A DNA stretch of 64,000 nt from Algiphilus sp022763315 (GCF_965249985.1 NZ_OZ252280.1); one strand, 5' to 3'; shown: positions 43,237 through 53,113, counted from the stretch's first letter. Numbers and translations are program-made. Notes: generated by a model from the letters alone, not told the origin.

Positions 43237-44103
43237 ATGGCCATTCCACAACACCGTCCTTTACTCCGCCGCATTCCCGGTCAGGACGCCTCCGATGGCG
43301 CCGGGGTGCGCCTCAAGCGCAGCATCGGCAGTATGCCGGCCCTGCGTCTGGATCCCTTTCTGATGCTGGATGCCTTCAGCTCGGACCGGCCCGATGACTA
43401 CATTGCCGGCTTTCCGGATCACCCGCATCGCGGCTTCGAGACCGTGACCTACATGCTGGACGGCCACATGCAGCATCGCGACCACATGGGCAACACCGGC
43501 GACCTGGGTCCGGGCAGCGTGCAGTGGATGACAGCCGGCCGCGGCATCATCCACTCGGAAATGCCGATGCAGCGCGACGGCCGCATGCGCGGCTTCCAGC
43601 TGTGGATCAACCTGCCCGCCGCCCTCAAGATGCAGCCTCCGGCCTATCGCGACATTCCCGCCGACGCCATCCCCAGCGCCGAGCCGGCCGAGGGCGTGCA
43701 TCTGCGCTGTATCGCCGGCCATCTTGAGGGCGATACATGGCGCCTTGCCGGTGCCGTCAATGCCAATGGCGAGGCCGCCACCGATCCGATCCTTTGCGAC
43801 CTGTGGCTGGCGCCACACGCCGGTATCACACTGCCCGTGCCCGACACCCATGCCGCCTTCGTCTACCTCTATGAGGGAGCGGCCCAGGTGGACGACGCCG
43901 CGCTTTCACTCGATAGCGCCCATGTGCTAGGCGAGGGCAGCGCCGTATCACTGCGTGGAGGCGACCAAGGCGGCCGATGCCTGCTGGTCGCCGGCAAGCC
44001 GCTGGGCGAGCCGATCGTGCAATACGGCCCCTTCGTCATGAACACCCGCGAGGAGATCGAACAAGCGCTGGACGACTATCGGCGCGGCGTGCTCGCCGCC
44101 TGA
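43237..44103 (+). CDS. Pirin family protein
   Basis: Pirins are bicupin proteins that bind iron; some are quercetin dioxygenases and others regulators. The 288-residue product carries the N-terminal cupin signature with HPHRGFETVTYMLDGHMQHR (about residues 60-80), whose His residues and the downstream HSEMP give the metal site. The C-terminal cupin lacks such a cluster, as usual. It is monocistronic here, with a palindrome upstream. Confidence 0.93.
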   Translation: MAIPQHRPLLRRIPGQDASDGAGVRLKRSIGSMPALRLDPFLMLDAFSSDRPDDYIAGFPDHPHRGFETVTYMLDGHMQHRDHMGNTGDLGPGSVQWMTAGRGIIHSEMPMQRDGRMRGFQLWINLPAALKMQPPAYRDIPADAIPSAEPAEGVHLRCIAGHLEGDTWRLAGAVNANGEAATDPILCDLWLAPHAGITLPVPDTHAAFVYLYEGAAQVDDAALSLDSAHVLGEGSAVSLRGGDQGGRCLLVAGKPLGEPIVQYGPFVMNTREEIEQALDDYRRGVLAA

Positions 44104-44199
44104 GGCATCGCCCCTGGCGGCCTCCTCGCCGCTTGGGGCGTGGAGCGCGAAGGCATTCTTCACTGCATTGCGAGGGCACGCCGGGAGGGTGCCCGGCGT

Positions 44200-45306
44200 T
44201 CATCCCGAACGGCTTTGGACGCCACCAAAGGCATCACCGGACACCGCGGGCATACTGCCCAGGTGCACGGTCTGGGTCGGGAAGGCGAATTCAATGCCAT
44301 GCGCCCGGAAACGCTCGACGATGCCCATATTCACCGCATGCTGCAGATCCATGAAGCGGACGTAGTTCGGGTCCAGCACCCAGTAGACCGCTTCGAAGTT
44401 GAGCGAGGAAGGGCCGAACTGCGCGAAATGCGCGCGTTCAAAGCGCAGGCCTTCCTGGGCGCTGATGGCCTCGCGAATCAGTTCTGGCACGCGCTCAATC
44501 ATCGCCGTCTCGGTGTGGTACACGATGCCCAGGCGCAGGACGACGCGACGTTCCTGCAGCCGCTGGAAATTCTGCAGCCGCGCCTTGAGGAGATCGGAGT
44601 TGGAAAAGACCAGCTGCTCGCCGCCAAGGCTGCGCAGCCGCGTGGTCTTCAGGCCAATGTGTTCCACCGTCCCCATGTAACTGTCGATCATGATGAAGTC
44701 GCCCAACACGAAGGGCTTGTCGACCACGATCGAAAGGGAGGCAAAGAGATCGCCCAGGATGTTCTGTACCGCCAAGGCCACGGCGATGCCCCCCACCCCG
44801 AGTCCCGCGACCAAGGCCGTCACGTTGACGCCGAGATTGTCGAGCGCGAGCAACAGCAGCATGGTCCACATGATGCCCTTCGCGACGAACTTGATGGCGC
44901 GCAGCGTGGTGGCGGCGGCCATATCCGATTCGCGCGCCCGCGCCTCGGAACGCGCCGCCCAGAATTCGATCAGGGCGTTCAGATACAGGCCCAACTGCGT
45001 GAAGCCGGCGATTATCGCCGCACCGCGCAGCACCGCCATCAACGTCGCCGGCAGCTCCAGATAGTGCGCACCGATGGCCAATGAAATCACCAGAACGAGG
45101 AGCTGGTTGCTGCGCAATACCGCGGCGACCAAGGAATCATCGACCGGCGTATGCGTTCGTTCCGCCAACACGCGCAGACGCGCGTCGACCAGCCACTTGA
45201 TCGCCGCCACGACGGCATTGATCGAAAGCGCAATCGCAAGTGCGATCAGCCAGTCAAGCAGTGGATTGCCATAGACCGGGCTCGCGAGCCATTCGTTGAT
45301 TACCAT
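44200..45306 (-). CDS. Small-conductance mechanosensitive channel (MscS family)
   Basis: MscS channels release solutes on hypo-osmotic shock. The 368-residue product has about four hydrophobic helices; the pore-lining segment is ALVAGLGVGGIAVALAVQNI (about residues 165-184), followed by LGDLFASLSIVVDKPF and the beta domain DFIMIDSYMGTVEHIG. The C-terminal domain ends in a short variable tail. The Gly/Ala pattern of the pore helix is typical. Confidence 0.93.
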   Translation of the reverse strand: MVINEWLASPVYGNPLLDWLIALAIALSINAVVAAIKWLVDARLRVLAERTHTPVDDSLVAAVLRSNQLLVLVISLAIGAHYLELPATLMAVLRGAAIIAGFTQLGLYLNALIEFWAARSEARARESDMAAATTLRAIKFVAKGIMWTMLLLLALDNLGVNVTALVAGLGVGGIAVALAVQNILGDLFASLSIVVDKPFVLGDFIMIDSYMGTVEHIGLKTTRLRSLGGEQLVFSNSDLLKARLQNFQRLQERRVVLRLGIVYHTETAMIERVPELIREAISAQEGLRFERAHFAQFGPSSLNFEAVYWVLDPNYVRFMDLQHAVNMGIVERFRAHGIEFAFPTQTVHLGSMPAVSGDAFGGVQSRSG

Positions 45307-45404
45307 GGCGCGAAGGATACGGCATGCGGCCGGAGGCCTTGCAGCGGGGGCGCCCCGGCGGAATGTCCGCTACAGTGCCGCGCCAGGATTCGCCGGTACC
45401 TACG

Positions 45405-46844
45405 ATGACGGACACCACCTTCTACTGGCACGACTACGAGAGCTTCGGCGCCGAGCCGCGGCGCGACCGCCCGGCCCAGTTCGCCGGTCAGCGCACCACC
45501 CTGGATCTGGAACCCGTAGGCGATCCTCTGGTGATCTACTGCCAGCCGGTCACCGACCTGCTGCCCCACCCGGAAGCCTGCTTGATCACCGGCATCACGC
45601 CGCAGCAGGCGCAAGCCGAGGGCATGCCGGAGCCGCAGTTCATCGCCCGCATCGTCGAGGAACTTGGCCGGCCTGGGACCTGCGGTGTGGGTTACAACAG
45701 CCTGCGCTTCGACGACGAACTGACGCGCCACACGCTGTGGCGCAATTTCCACGATCCCTACGCGCGAGAATGGCGTGATGGCTGTTCGCGCTGGGATCTC
45801 ATCGACGCCGTGCGGCTGGTCTATGCCCTGCGCCCAGAGGATATCGTCTGGCCAAGCCGTGACAACGGCGCCCCGAGTTTCAGGCTGGAGCACCTCGCCG
45901 AGGCCAACGGCCTGGTCAAGACGCGTGCGCATGACGCGCTGTCCGATGTGCACACCACGATCGCCCTCGCCCGGCTGCTGAAGACGCGCAAACCCAAGCT
46001 CTTCGACTATGTATTCACGCATCGCGATAAGCGCTCCGCCCGCGCCCTGCTCGACCCGGATGCGCCGCAAATGGTGTTGCACGTCTCGCAGCGCTTCCCG
46101 GCCGCCACCGGCTGCATCAGCCCGGTGCTGCCGATCGCGGTCCACCCCACCAACAACAACGCGGTGATCTGCTTCGATCTTCGCCACGACCCCGCAGATC
46201 TGCTGCAGCTGCCGCCCGATGAACTCTTCGACCGCCTGTTCACCCCGGTCGAGGACCTGCCCGACGATGTGCAGCGACTGCCCCTCAAGGGCGTCAAGCT
46301 CAACCACTGCCCCGTGCTGGCACCGGTCAGCACCCTCAAGGGGGTCGATCTGCAGCGTCTCGCCCTCGACATGACGCGCTGCGAAGCACACGCCCAGACG
46401 CTGATGCAGCACATGGACGCGGTGCGCGAGACCGTCACCGAGTTGTTCTCGGCTCAAGATTTTGCGCCCAGCGCCGACCCGGAACAGGGGCTCTACGACG
46501 GCTTCGTGGGGGATGGGGATCGCCGGCGCTGTGAGGAGATCCGCCAGCTCGATGGCGAGGGCCTGCGCGCCATCGGGACGCCCTTCGCCGATGAGCGGCT
46601 CAATGCCCTGCTGCAGCGCTATCGCGCCCGGCACTTCCCGGACAGCCTGAGCGAGGAGGAAGCACAGGCCTGGGCGCAATGGCGCGAGAATCGCTTGCTG
46701 TTTGCCCCGGATGGCGGGCTCACCCTGGACGACTACGATCAGCTCATTCAGGCCCTGCGCGTACAGCGTACGGATGACGCAAGCCAAAGTGTGCTCGATA
46801 CACTTGCCGAATGGGGGGATCAGTTGCGCCAGAGCGGAAGATGA
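45405..46844 (+). CDS. sbcB: Exodeoxyribonuclease I
   Basis: ExoI degrades single-stranded DNA 3' to 5' in mismatch repair and recombination. The 479-residue product (E. coli 475) starts MTDTTFYWHDYESFGAEP. The DEDDh exonuclease motifs are YWHDYESFG (residues 7-15), GYNSLRFDDELTRHTLWRN (about 105) and KTRAHDALSDVHTT (about 175). The SH3-like and C-terminal helical domains follow. In-frame sequence upstream to 45324 lies outside the similarity. Confidence 0.95.
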   Translation: MTDTTFYWHDYESFGAEPRRDRPAQFAGQRTTLDLEPVGDPLVIYCQPVTDLLPHPEACLITGITPQQAQAEGMPEPQFIARIVEELGRPGTCGVGYNSLRFDDELTRHTLWRNFHDPYAREWRDGCSRWDLIDAVRLVYALRPEDIVWPSRDNGAPSFRLEHLAEANGLVKTRAHDALSDVHTTIALARLLKTRKPKLFDYVFTHRDKRSARALLDPDAPQMVLHVSQRFPAATGCISPVLPIAVHPTNNNAVICFDLRHDPADLLQLPPDELFDRLFTPVEDLPDDVQRLPLKGVKLNHCPVLAPVSTLKGVDLQRLALDMTRCEAHAQTLMQHMDAVRETVTELFSAQDFAPSADPEQGLYDGFVGDGDRRRCEEIRQLDGEGLRAIGTPFADERLNALLQRYRARHFPDSLSEEEAQAWAQWRENRLLFAPDGGLTLDDYDQLIQALRVQRTDDASQSVLDTLAEWGDQLRQSGR

Positions 46845-46932
46845 CGGCGCTCGCGCCTACACCTTTGGGCGCATGGCAATGTCCATCCGGGGACCGCACA
46901 CTGACCGAAGACCAAGAAAGGAAGGAGACCAC

Positions 46933-48834
46933 ATGGCCACAGGTGAGTACCCGCGCGAACACGCGCGCTCGATGAACGACCCGGAAGGCTTCTGGGCGGA
47001 AAAGGCCGAGGCGCTGGTCTGGGATCGGAAATGGGATCAGGTGCTGAGCCATGACGACCCGGACGGGGCCCCGCGTTGGTTCGTCGGCGGGCGTCTCAAT
47101 ACCTGCTACAACGCGGTGGACCGCCACGTCGACGCCGGCCGCGGCGACGCGATCGCACTGATCCACGACAGCCCGGTGACTGGTCAGACGCGACGCCTCA
47201 GCTTCGCCGAACTGCGCGATGCGACGGCGCGCCTGGCTGGCGCACTGCGCGCCCGCGGCGTGGAAGCAGGCGACCGGGTGGTCATCTACATGCCCATGGT
47301 GGCGGAGGCCGCCATCGCCATGCTGGCCTGTGCGCGCATCGGCGCCGTGCACTCCGTGGTCTTTGGCGGCTTCGCCGCGCCCGAACTCGCCAAACGTATC
47401 GATGACGCCAAGCCGAAACTGATCCTGACCGCGTCCTGCGGTATCGAGGGCAGCCGCGTCATTCCCTACAAGCCATTGCTGGATGCCGCCATCGCCGCCA
47501 GTCAGAGCGCACCGGAGGCCTGCATCCTGCTGCAACGGCCACAGTGCACCGCCGAATTGACGCCGGGCCGGGATACCGACTGGGCCGAGGCCGTGGCCGC
47601 CGCCGAGCCCGCTGACTGCGTGCCGGTCGCGGCAACCGATCCGCTCTACGTGCTCTACACCTCGGGCACCACCGGCAAGCCCAAGGGCGTGGTACGCGAC
47701 AACGGCGGACACGCCGTGGCCATGCACTATTCGATGAAGGCCGTCTACAACATGGACGCCGGCGAGGTCTTCTGGGCAGCCTCGGACGTGGGTTGGGTCG
47801 TCGGACACTCCTACATTGTCTACGCGCCCCTGCTGGCAGGCTGTACCACCATCCTGTACGAGGGCAAGCCGGTCGGGACGCCGGACGCCGGCGCCTTCTG
47901 GCGGGTCTGCGCCGAGCACGGCGTCAAGAGTCTGTTCACCGCGCCCACCGCCTTCCGCGCCATCAAGAAGGAAGACCCCGAGGGCGCACATCTGCAGCGC
48001 CATGACCTGTCCCGCTTCGAGGCCCTGTATCTGGCCGGCGAACGCTGCGATCCGGACACCATCGCCTGGGCGGCCGGTCTGCTCAAGGTGCCCGTGGTGG
48101 ATCACTGGTGGCAAACCGAGACGGGCTGGCCCGTGGCCGCGGTCTGTCGCGGCATCGAAGAAGGCACCGTGCGCTCCGGCGCCGCGGGTCTACCGGTGCC
48201 CGGCTTCGACATCCGCGTGCTGGACGACGACGGCCAGCCGGTGCCCGCCGATGGCATCGGCAACATCGTCATCAAGCAGCCGCTGCCGCCGGGCACCCTG
48301 CCCACACTGTGGAACAACGAGGAGGGTTTCCGCGAACACTATCTGAGCCGCTACCGCGGCTATTACCTCACCGGGGATGCTGGAAAAATCGACCCGGATG
48401 GCTACGTCTGGGTGATGTCGCGCATCGACGACATCATCAACGTCGCCGGCCACCGGCTGTCGACCGGTGCCATGGAGGAGGTGCTGGCCGGCCATCCGGC
48501 GGTGGCCGAATGCGCCGTCATTGCCGTGGAGGACGCCACCAAGGGGCAGTTGCCCGTCGGCATGGTGGTGCTGAAGTCCGGCGTATCGCAGGACCACGAC
48601 AGCCTCATCGCCGAGCTGATCCAGCGCGTGCGTGACGAAATCGGTGCAGTGGCCGCCTTCAAGCGCGCCTACGTCGTGCAGCGCCTGCCCAAGACCCGTT
48701 CCGGCAAGGTGTTGCGCAAGACCATGCGCGCCATCGCCAACGGGGAGTCGCCCAGCGTGCCCGCCACCATCGACGATCCCGCCATTCTGGACGAGATCCG
48801 CGAGGCCCTCGGCACGCCGGTAGGCAGCGCCTAG
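46933..48834 (+). CDS. prpE: Propionyl-CoA synthetase (acyl-CoA synthetase)
   Basis: The enzyme activates propionate (and less well acetate) to the acyl-CoA through an acyl-adenylate. The 633-residue product starts MATGEYPREHARS after a strong AAGGAAGGAG. It has the AMP-binding motif YTSGTTGKPKGVVRDNGG (about residue 240), DHWWQTETGWPVAA (about residue 390), and the regulated lysine in KTRSGKVLRKTMR (about residue 590). The length and DHWWQTETGWP fit PrpE better than Acs. Confidence 0.9.
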   Translation: MATGEYPREHARSMNDPEGFWAEKAEALVWDRKWDQVLSHDDPDGAPRWFVGGRLNTCYNAVDRHVDAGRGDAIALIHDSPVTGQTRRLSFAELRDATARLAGALRARGVEAGDRVVIYMPMVAEAAIAMLACARIGAVHSVVFGGFAAPELAKRIDDAKPKLILTASCGIEGSRVIPYKPLLDAAIAASQSAPEACILLQRPQCTAELTPGRDTDWAEAVAAAEPADCVPVAATDPLYVLYTSGTTGKPKGVVRDNGGHAVAMHYSMKAVYNMDAGEVFWAASDVGWVVGHSYIVYAPLLAGCTTILYEGKPVGTPDAGAFWRVCAEHGVKSLFTAPTAFRAIKKEDPEGAHLQRHDLSRFEALYLAGERCDPDTIAWAAGLLKVPVVDHWWQTETGWPVAAVCRGIEEGTVRSGAAGLPVPGFDIRVLDDDGQPVPADGIGNIVIKQPLPPGTLPTLWNNEEGFREHYLSRYRGYYLTGDAGKIDPDGYVWVMSRIDDIINVAGHRLSTGAMEEVLAGHPAVAECAVIAVEDATKGQLPVGMVVLKSGVSQDHDSLIAELIQRVRDEIGAVAAFKRAYVVQRLPKTRSGKVLRKTMRAIANGESPSVPATIDDPAILDEIREALGTPVGSA

Positions 48835-48836
48835 CG

Positions 48837-49018
48837 CGTTTCCTCGAACAATTCGCGGCCGATGAGCATGCGGCGGATCTCGGAGGTGCCGGCGCCAATC
48901 TCGTAGAGCTTGGCGTCGCGCCACAGACGCCCGGTGGCGTACTCGTTGATGTAGCCGTTGCCGCCCAGGGCCTGGATCGCCTGACCGGTGGCCCAGGTGG
49001 CCTTTTCGGCCGCGTACA
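48837..49018 (-). pseudogene. Duplicated 3' fragment of the isovaleryl-CoA dehydrogenase gene
   Basis: These 182 bases match 51227-51408 with two differences (48930 C for A and 48987 G for A at the counterparts). They encode the last 60 or so residues of the dehydrogenase (ATWATGQAIQALGGNGYINE onward) and stop at nearly the same codon. Upstream on the minus strand the homology ends abruptly, so there is no start and no N-terminus. It is a broken copy left beside prpE. Confidence 0.9.
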
Positions 49019-49126
49019 CGACTGCATATCCGTGGCGTGCATGGGTGCGGCATCCCTGATCAGGTTGGTGGTTGGAGGCACCGCTCTCAATTAGACTCGG
49101 TGCATCGAAGGCGACGGGGCGTAGAG

Positions 49127-50746
49127 ATGAGGCGCAGCCTGTTATGGGCCATCGGTGCAATAAGTGGGGCTGCCGTTGCTTTAATGCCGGTCGCGCATGC
49201 GCGGCAGCATGGCGTAGCCGTGGCAAGCGCGGGGACTGCGGTGGTGGTGCCCTATTACACCGTCCGCGAAGGCTGGCAGACGCTGATCAACGTCACCAAT
49301 ACCTCGCCCAATGCACTGATCGTCAAATTCCGGATGCACGAGGCGCGCAACGCACGCGACGTCATGCATTTCAGCATTGCACTGGCACCTTTCGACGTGT
49401 GGACGGCATGGATCCAGGCGGGGAATGGCGACCGGCCCTTCCTTCGTACCGACGACAGTTCCTGCACGATTCCGCAGAGCATCCGTAAGGAGGGGATTTC
49501 GTCATCCACGCAGTCCTTTGAACCGACGCTGGTACCGGAACAGCCGCCCGGCGCGCAGGTCTACCGCGACGCGCCTGATTCCGCCTATCCGGCCTCTCGG
49601 ATCACGGAAGGCTATATCGAACTCCTCGTCATGGGCGAGGCTGATGGTGCCGGGACAGTGGGGAGCATTCCATGGCACTCGGGCGCCGCCGATGGCCGGC
49701 CGCGCGATTGTGCGGCGGTACAGGGCGGCTTCGTCGCCGAATCGGCGGACTGGGATTACGTGTCGGCAATTCCGGGTGACTCCGGTTCAGGAGATCCGGC
49801 TGCACGCAGCACGGGGCACTACGGCCCCTTGACCACTTCGCAACCGCTCAAGGTCAACGCGACGCTGGTCAATCAGGATGAGGGCATCGCCGTCGGCATT
49901 GAATCACTGCACCTTGCCGGTTGGGGGCTTGGCCGGAATCTGGTGACGGCAACGGGCTTGCCCTGGCATCTTGAGCCCACACTGGCCTCACACGAGGGGC
50001 TGTGGAGCACGGGTGGTCTGGCCGCGATTCGCGAAGCCACGGGCGCCAAGGCTGTGCGGAACGAGTGGGCGAGCAACCCACGGACGGGAGCAGGGACGGA
50101 TTGGGTACTCACCTTCCCTACCAAGCGCTTTGATACCGACGAGAATGCCCGCGACATTCGAGCCGCTTGCAGTGTCTGGCGAAACTCGCGAACCGCCGGC
50201 GGCGTGCCGGTTGGCGAAGCCGGCGCCGTGTTTGTCGGCTGGCCCGATGCACCGACTTCGCCGCGCCGGGTTGTGGCGGATGCCGCTGCCGAACGACCGC
50301 AGCACCTTTGTCCAACTGAGTTCAACGGCTGCACCGCCTTCCAGCAGAGCGCGGATGGTGAGTCGGTGATATCGGCCACATTCGAGCTCTACGACAGGCA
50401 AACCCGGTCCGAATTCTCTGTCAAGCGAGCGTGCGGCCCGGTCATCCTGCCGCCGCAGAGCTTCCGGGCGGGCAATCCGCGATATGCGACCAATGTGTTG
50501 GCGATCGGCTACGGCTTGGACGACGCGTCGTCCGTGCTGAACTCGGCGATCACACTGCCCATCGGGCGGAGCGATGGAGAGGAATGGGGGTGGAAAAACG
50601 CCGGAAGGCGTCACGGCTGGCTCGAGATTAACGACTTCCGGGATGCCCCTGTTGCGGGCTTTGCCGTCAAGAAGCGGGATTTCGGTGCACCGGATCGGAA
50701 CTACGCGCAGTCCATCCCGCACGCCTACCGCTTCCTGGTTGATTAG
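49127..50746 (+). CDS. Secreted protein of unknown function
   Basis: I do not recognise this 539-residue protein. From ATG 49127 it has a signal peptide (RRSLLWAIGAISGAAVALMP, cut near AHA at residue 24). The mature part shows beta-strand-rich sequence such as VVVPYYTVREGWQTLINVTN (about residues 38-57), repeated Trp and Pro, and few Cys. No membrane helix or catalytic motif is visible. A surface or extracellular role is likely. It lies alone between the two copies of the dehydrogenase fragment, and an in-frame start at 49037 lies outside the signal peptide. Confidence 0.75.
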   Translation: MRRSLLWAIGAISGAAVALMPVAHARQHGVAVASAGTAVVVPYYTVREGWQTLINVTNTSPNALIVKFRMHEARNARDVMHFSIALAPFDVWTAWIQAGNGDRPFLRTDDSSCTIPQSIRKEGISSSTQSFEPTLVPEQPPGAQVYRDAPDSAYPASRITEGYIELLVMGEADGAGTVGSIPWHSGAADGRPRDCAAVQGGFVAESADWDYVSAIPGDSGSGDPAARSTGHYGPLTTSQPLKVNATLVNQDEGIAVGIESLHLAGWGLGRNLVTATGLPWHLEPTLASHEGLWSTGGLAAIREATGAKAVRNEWASNPRTGAGTDWVLTFPTKRFDTDENARDIRAACSVWRNSRTAGGVPVGEAGAVFVGWPDAPTSPRRVVADAAAERPQHLCPTEFNGCTAFQQSADGESVISATFELYDRQTRSEFSVKRACGPVILPPQSFRAGNPRYATNVLAIGYGLDDASSVLNSAITLPIGRSDGEEWGWKNAGRRHGWLEINDFRDAPVAGFAVKKRDFGAPDRNYAQSIPHAYRFLVD

Positions 50747-51226
50747 GCCGGTCCGGCAATCCGCCTCGCGCATCTACATCCCGGCGCAGACCGGCTCACT
50801 CAGCGGCGCAGGGTGAGCCGCCGGGTGCGCAGTGCGGGTCATTGCGGTTGTTGACGACACCGCCATCATCCGTTCGGCTCTCGATCATCTGAAAAATGGC
50901 GCGCCCCGCCCGATGCCCACCACCGGCCAGCAGCGCGCGCCACCCCAATCACCGCTTCACATGACACCGGGCTGATCGACAACGCGCATCTGCTGGATCG
51001 AGCGGCGACGACCGACTCTGCCCACACCCGGCTCAAGCGCGCTCACGAACCCTGCAGCACCTCATGAAGCGGCCGATTCGCAGCCGGATTCACTTCCAGC
51101 CATTTCCCTGCATCCAAAGCAAGCAGGCGACCTCTATGCATCAACCTCCGAGCTAACAAGGAATATGGCCACTTGCTCAGGGAAAGCCGTTTGCTCTTTC
51201 TATACGCAAACGCCTAGCGGCTATGC
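50747..51226. other. Noncoding stretch after the secreted protein gene
   Basis: I see no credible gene, tRNA, terminator with U-tract or transposase remnant in these 480 bases. Base composition becomes less GC-rich toward 51100-51210 (for example CATCAACCTCCGAGCTAAC), unlike its neighbours, which fits foreign or degraded DNA. Confidence 0.5.
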
Positions 51227-52384
51227 CGTTTCCTCGAACAATTCGCGGCCGATGAGCATGCGGCGGATCTCGGAGGTGCCGGCGCCAATCTCGTAGAGCT
51301 TGGCGTCGCGCCACAGACGACCGGTGGCGTACTCGTTGATGTAGCCGTTGCCGCCCAGGGCCTGGATCGCCTGACCAGTGGCCCAGGTGGCCTTTTCGGC
51401 CGCGTACAGAATGGCGCCGGCGGCGTCCTTGCGCGTGGTTTCACCGCGGTCGCAGGCGCGCGCCACGGCATACACATAGGAACGGCAGACAGAGGTGCCG
51501 ACGTACATGTCCGCGAGCTTGGCCTGCATGAGTTGGAATTCGCCGATCGGCTGATCGAACTGCCGGCGTTCATGCACGTAGGGCATCACGATATCCAGTG
51601 CCGCCTGCATGAGACCGATGGCGCCCCCTGCCAGCACGACGCGTTCGTAGTCGAGGCCGGACATCAAGACGTTGACGCCCTTGCCTTCCGCGCCCAGCAC
51701 GTTCTCGGCCGGCACCTTGCAGCCATCGAAGACCAGCTCGCAGGTGTTGGAGCCGCGCATGCCGAGCTTGTCCAGCTTCTGCGCGGTGGTGAATCCCGGC
51801 ATGCCTTTTTCGATGATGAAGGCGGTGATGCCGCGTGGCCCGGCCTCGGGATCCGTCTTGGCGTAGACGATCAGGGTATCGGCGTCCGGACCATTGGTGA
51901 TCCACATCTTGTTGCCGGTGAGTACGTAGTGATCGCCCTGTCGATCGGCGCGCAGCTTCATGCTGACCACATCCGATCCGGCGCCGGGTTCGCTCATCGC
52001 CAGCGCACCGACGTGTTCGCCGCTGATCAGCTTGGGCAGGTACTTCTGCTTCTGTGCCTCCGACCCGTTCTTGTCGAGCTGGTTGACGCACAGATTGGAG
52101 TGCGCGCCGTAGGACAGCCCGATGCTTCCCGACGCGCGTGAGATTTCCTCCATTGCGATGACATGGGCGAGGTAGCCCATATTCATGCCGCCGTACGCTT
52201 CCGAGGCGGTCATGCCGAGCACGCCCAGTTCGCCGAGCTTGGGCCACAGTTCCCGCGGGAAGGTGTTGCTCTCATCCACCTGGGCGGCGATGGGGCCGAT
52301 TTCGCGTCGTACGAAGGCGGTGATGGCATCGCGCAGGGCGTCCAGATCCGCACCGAGATCGTGGTTGAGGGCGGCCAATTCCAT
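51221..52384 (-). CDS. ivd: Isovaleryl-CoA dehydrogenase
   Basis: The FAD enzyme oxidises isovaleryl-CoA in leucine breakdown. The 387-residue product has the acyl-CoA dehydrogenase layout, with EPGAGSDVVSMKLRA (about residue 132) and NKMWITNGPDADTLIVYAK. The catalytic Glu is in GLDYERVVLAGG (about residue 243), the place used by isovaleryl-CoA dehydrogenase. The usual late Glu site reads LYEIGAGTSEIRR. The C-terminal 60 codons are duplicated at 48837-49018. Confidence 0.93.
   Translation of the reverse strand: MELAALNHDLGADLDALRDAITAFVRREIGPIAAQVDESNTFPRELWPKLGELGVLGMTASEAYGGMNMGYLAHVIAMEEISRASGSIGLSYGAHSNLCVNQLDKNGSEAQKQKYLPKLISGEHVGALAMSEPGAGSDVVSMKLRADRQGDHYVLTGNKMWITNGPDADTLIVYAKTDPEAGPRGITAFIIEKGMPGFTTAQKLDKLGMRGSNTCELVFDGCKVPAENVLGAEGKGVNVLMSGLDYERVVLAGGAIGLMQAALDIVMPYVHERRQFDQPIGEFQLMQAKLADMYVGTSVCRSYVYAVARACDRGETTRKDAAGAILYAAEKATWATGQAIQALGGNGYINEYATGRLWRDAKLYEIGAGTSEIRRMLIGRELFEETA
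51227..51408 (-). repeat. Intact-gene copy of the 182-bp direct repeat
   Basis: This is the copy still joined to the full dehydrogenase gene. The other copy lies at 48837-49018 in the same orientation, 2390 bases away. Two mismatches in 182 bases indicate a recent event. Identity begins just inside both stop codons and ends at GTACA, with no inverted terminal repeats. Confidence 0.9.
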
Positions 52385-52483
52385 GGTGTCGCATCCGGTT
52401 CGTGACAGAGGCGCAGGAGTCTAGTCACCCCATCGCAAGATGTGAAGTAAGATTCAGCAAAAGCGAGGATAGTGCTGCAGACC

Positions 52484-53113
52484 ATGGCCTACCGCCGATC
52501 TGCGCGCATGCAGGCGCGCCTTGACGACAACCGCCAGCGCATTCGCGAAGCCGCGCGACGCATCATTGCCCGCGGCGGCTTCCGTCACGCCCAGATGGCC
52601 GCCATCGCCGACGCGGCCGGCCTCTCCACCGGCTCGCTGTACCGCTATTTCCCTTCCAAGGCGGAGCTTTTCATCGACGTGCTCGGTGCCGCCGCCGACC
52701 AGGAGATCCGCCTGCTCGAAGCCATCGCGGTCTCCCAGGCCCCGGCCCCACAGCGGCTGGCACAGGCCGTGCGCCGCTACGTTGGTCGCGCCCTGGACGG
52801 GCCGCATCTTGCCCACGCCTTCATGGTCGAGCCGGTGGAGCCCGATCTTGACGCCGCCCGCCAGCAGCATCGCAAGCGGGTAGGCAAGGTGTTTCAGCGG
52901 ATACTGGAGGACGGTATCCACGATGGCGCCTTTCCGCCGCAGGATGCCGCTATCGCCGCTGCCTGCCTGGTCGGCGCGATGACCGAGGCGCTCAGCGGGC
53001 CGACTGCGGCCGCCCCCGAGACCAGCGAGGCGCGGGCGCAACTGGTGGAACGCATCGCCGGCTTTTGCCAACGCGCCGTCTCGGAGAATCGCGCGCTGGA
53101 CCCTGCTGCATAG
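52484..53113 (+). CDS. TetR-family transcriptional regulator
   Basis: The 209-residue protein has the TetR helix-turn-helix near its N-terminus (REAARRIIARGGFRHAQMAA at about residue 21, then AGLSTGSLYRYFPSKAELF) and a variable C-terminal domain. It diverges from the isovaleryl-CoA dehydrogenase gene and likely controls it or itself. A GTG at 52472 would add four residues and sits close to GAGG, so the start is uncertain. Confidence 0.9.
   Translation: MAYRRSARMQARLDDNRQRIREAARRIIARGGFRHAQMAAIADAAGLSTGSLYRYFPSKAELFIDVLGAAADQEIRLLEAIAVSQAPAPQRLAQAVRRYVGRALDGPHLAHAFMVEPVEPDLDAARQQHRKRVGKVFQRILEDGIHDGAFPPQDAAIAAACLVGAMTEALSGPTAAAPETSEARAQLVERIAGFCQRAVSENRALDPAA

Noticed and set aside
44109..44140. 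Terminator after pirin
   Set aside because: CGCCCC/GGGGCG can pair with an inner stem, but no U-tract follows and the stem is interrupted, so support is weak.
49019..51226. Insertion sequence
   Set aside because: No transposase, terminal inverted repeats or short target duplication; the flanking repeat is a 182-bp gene fragment.
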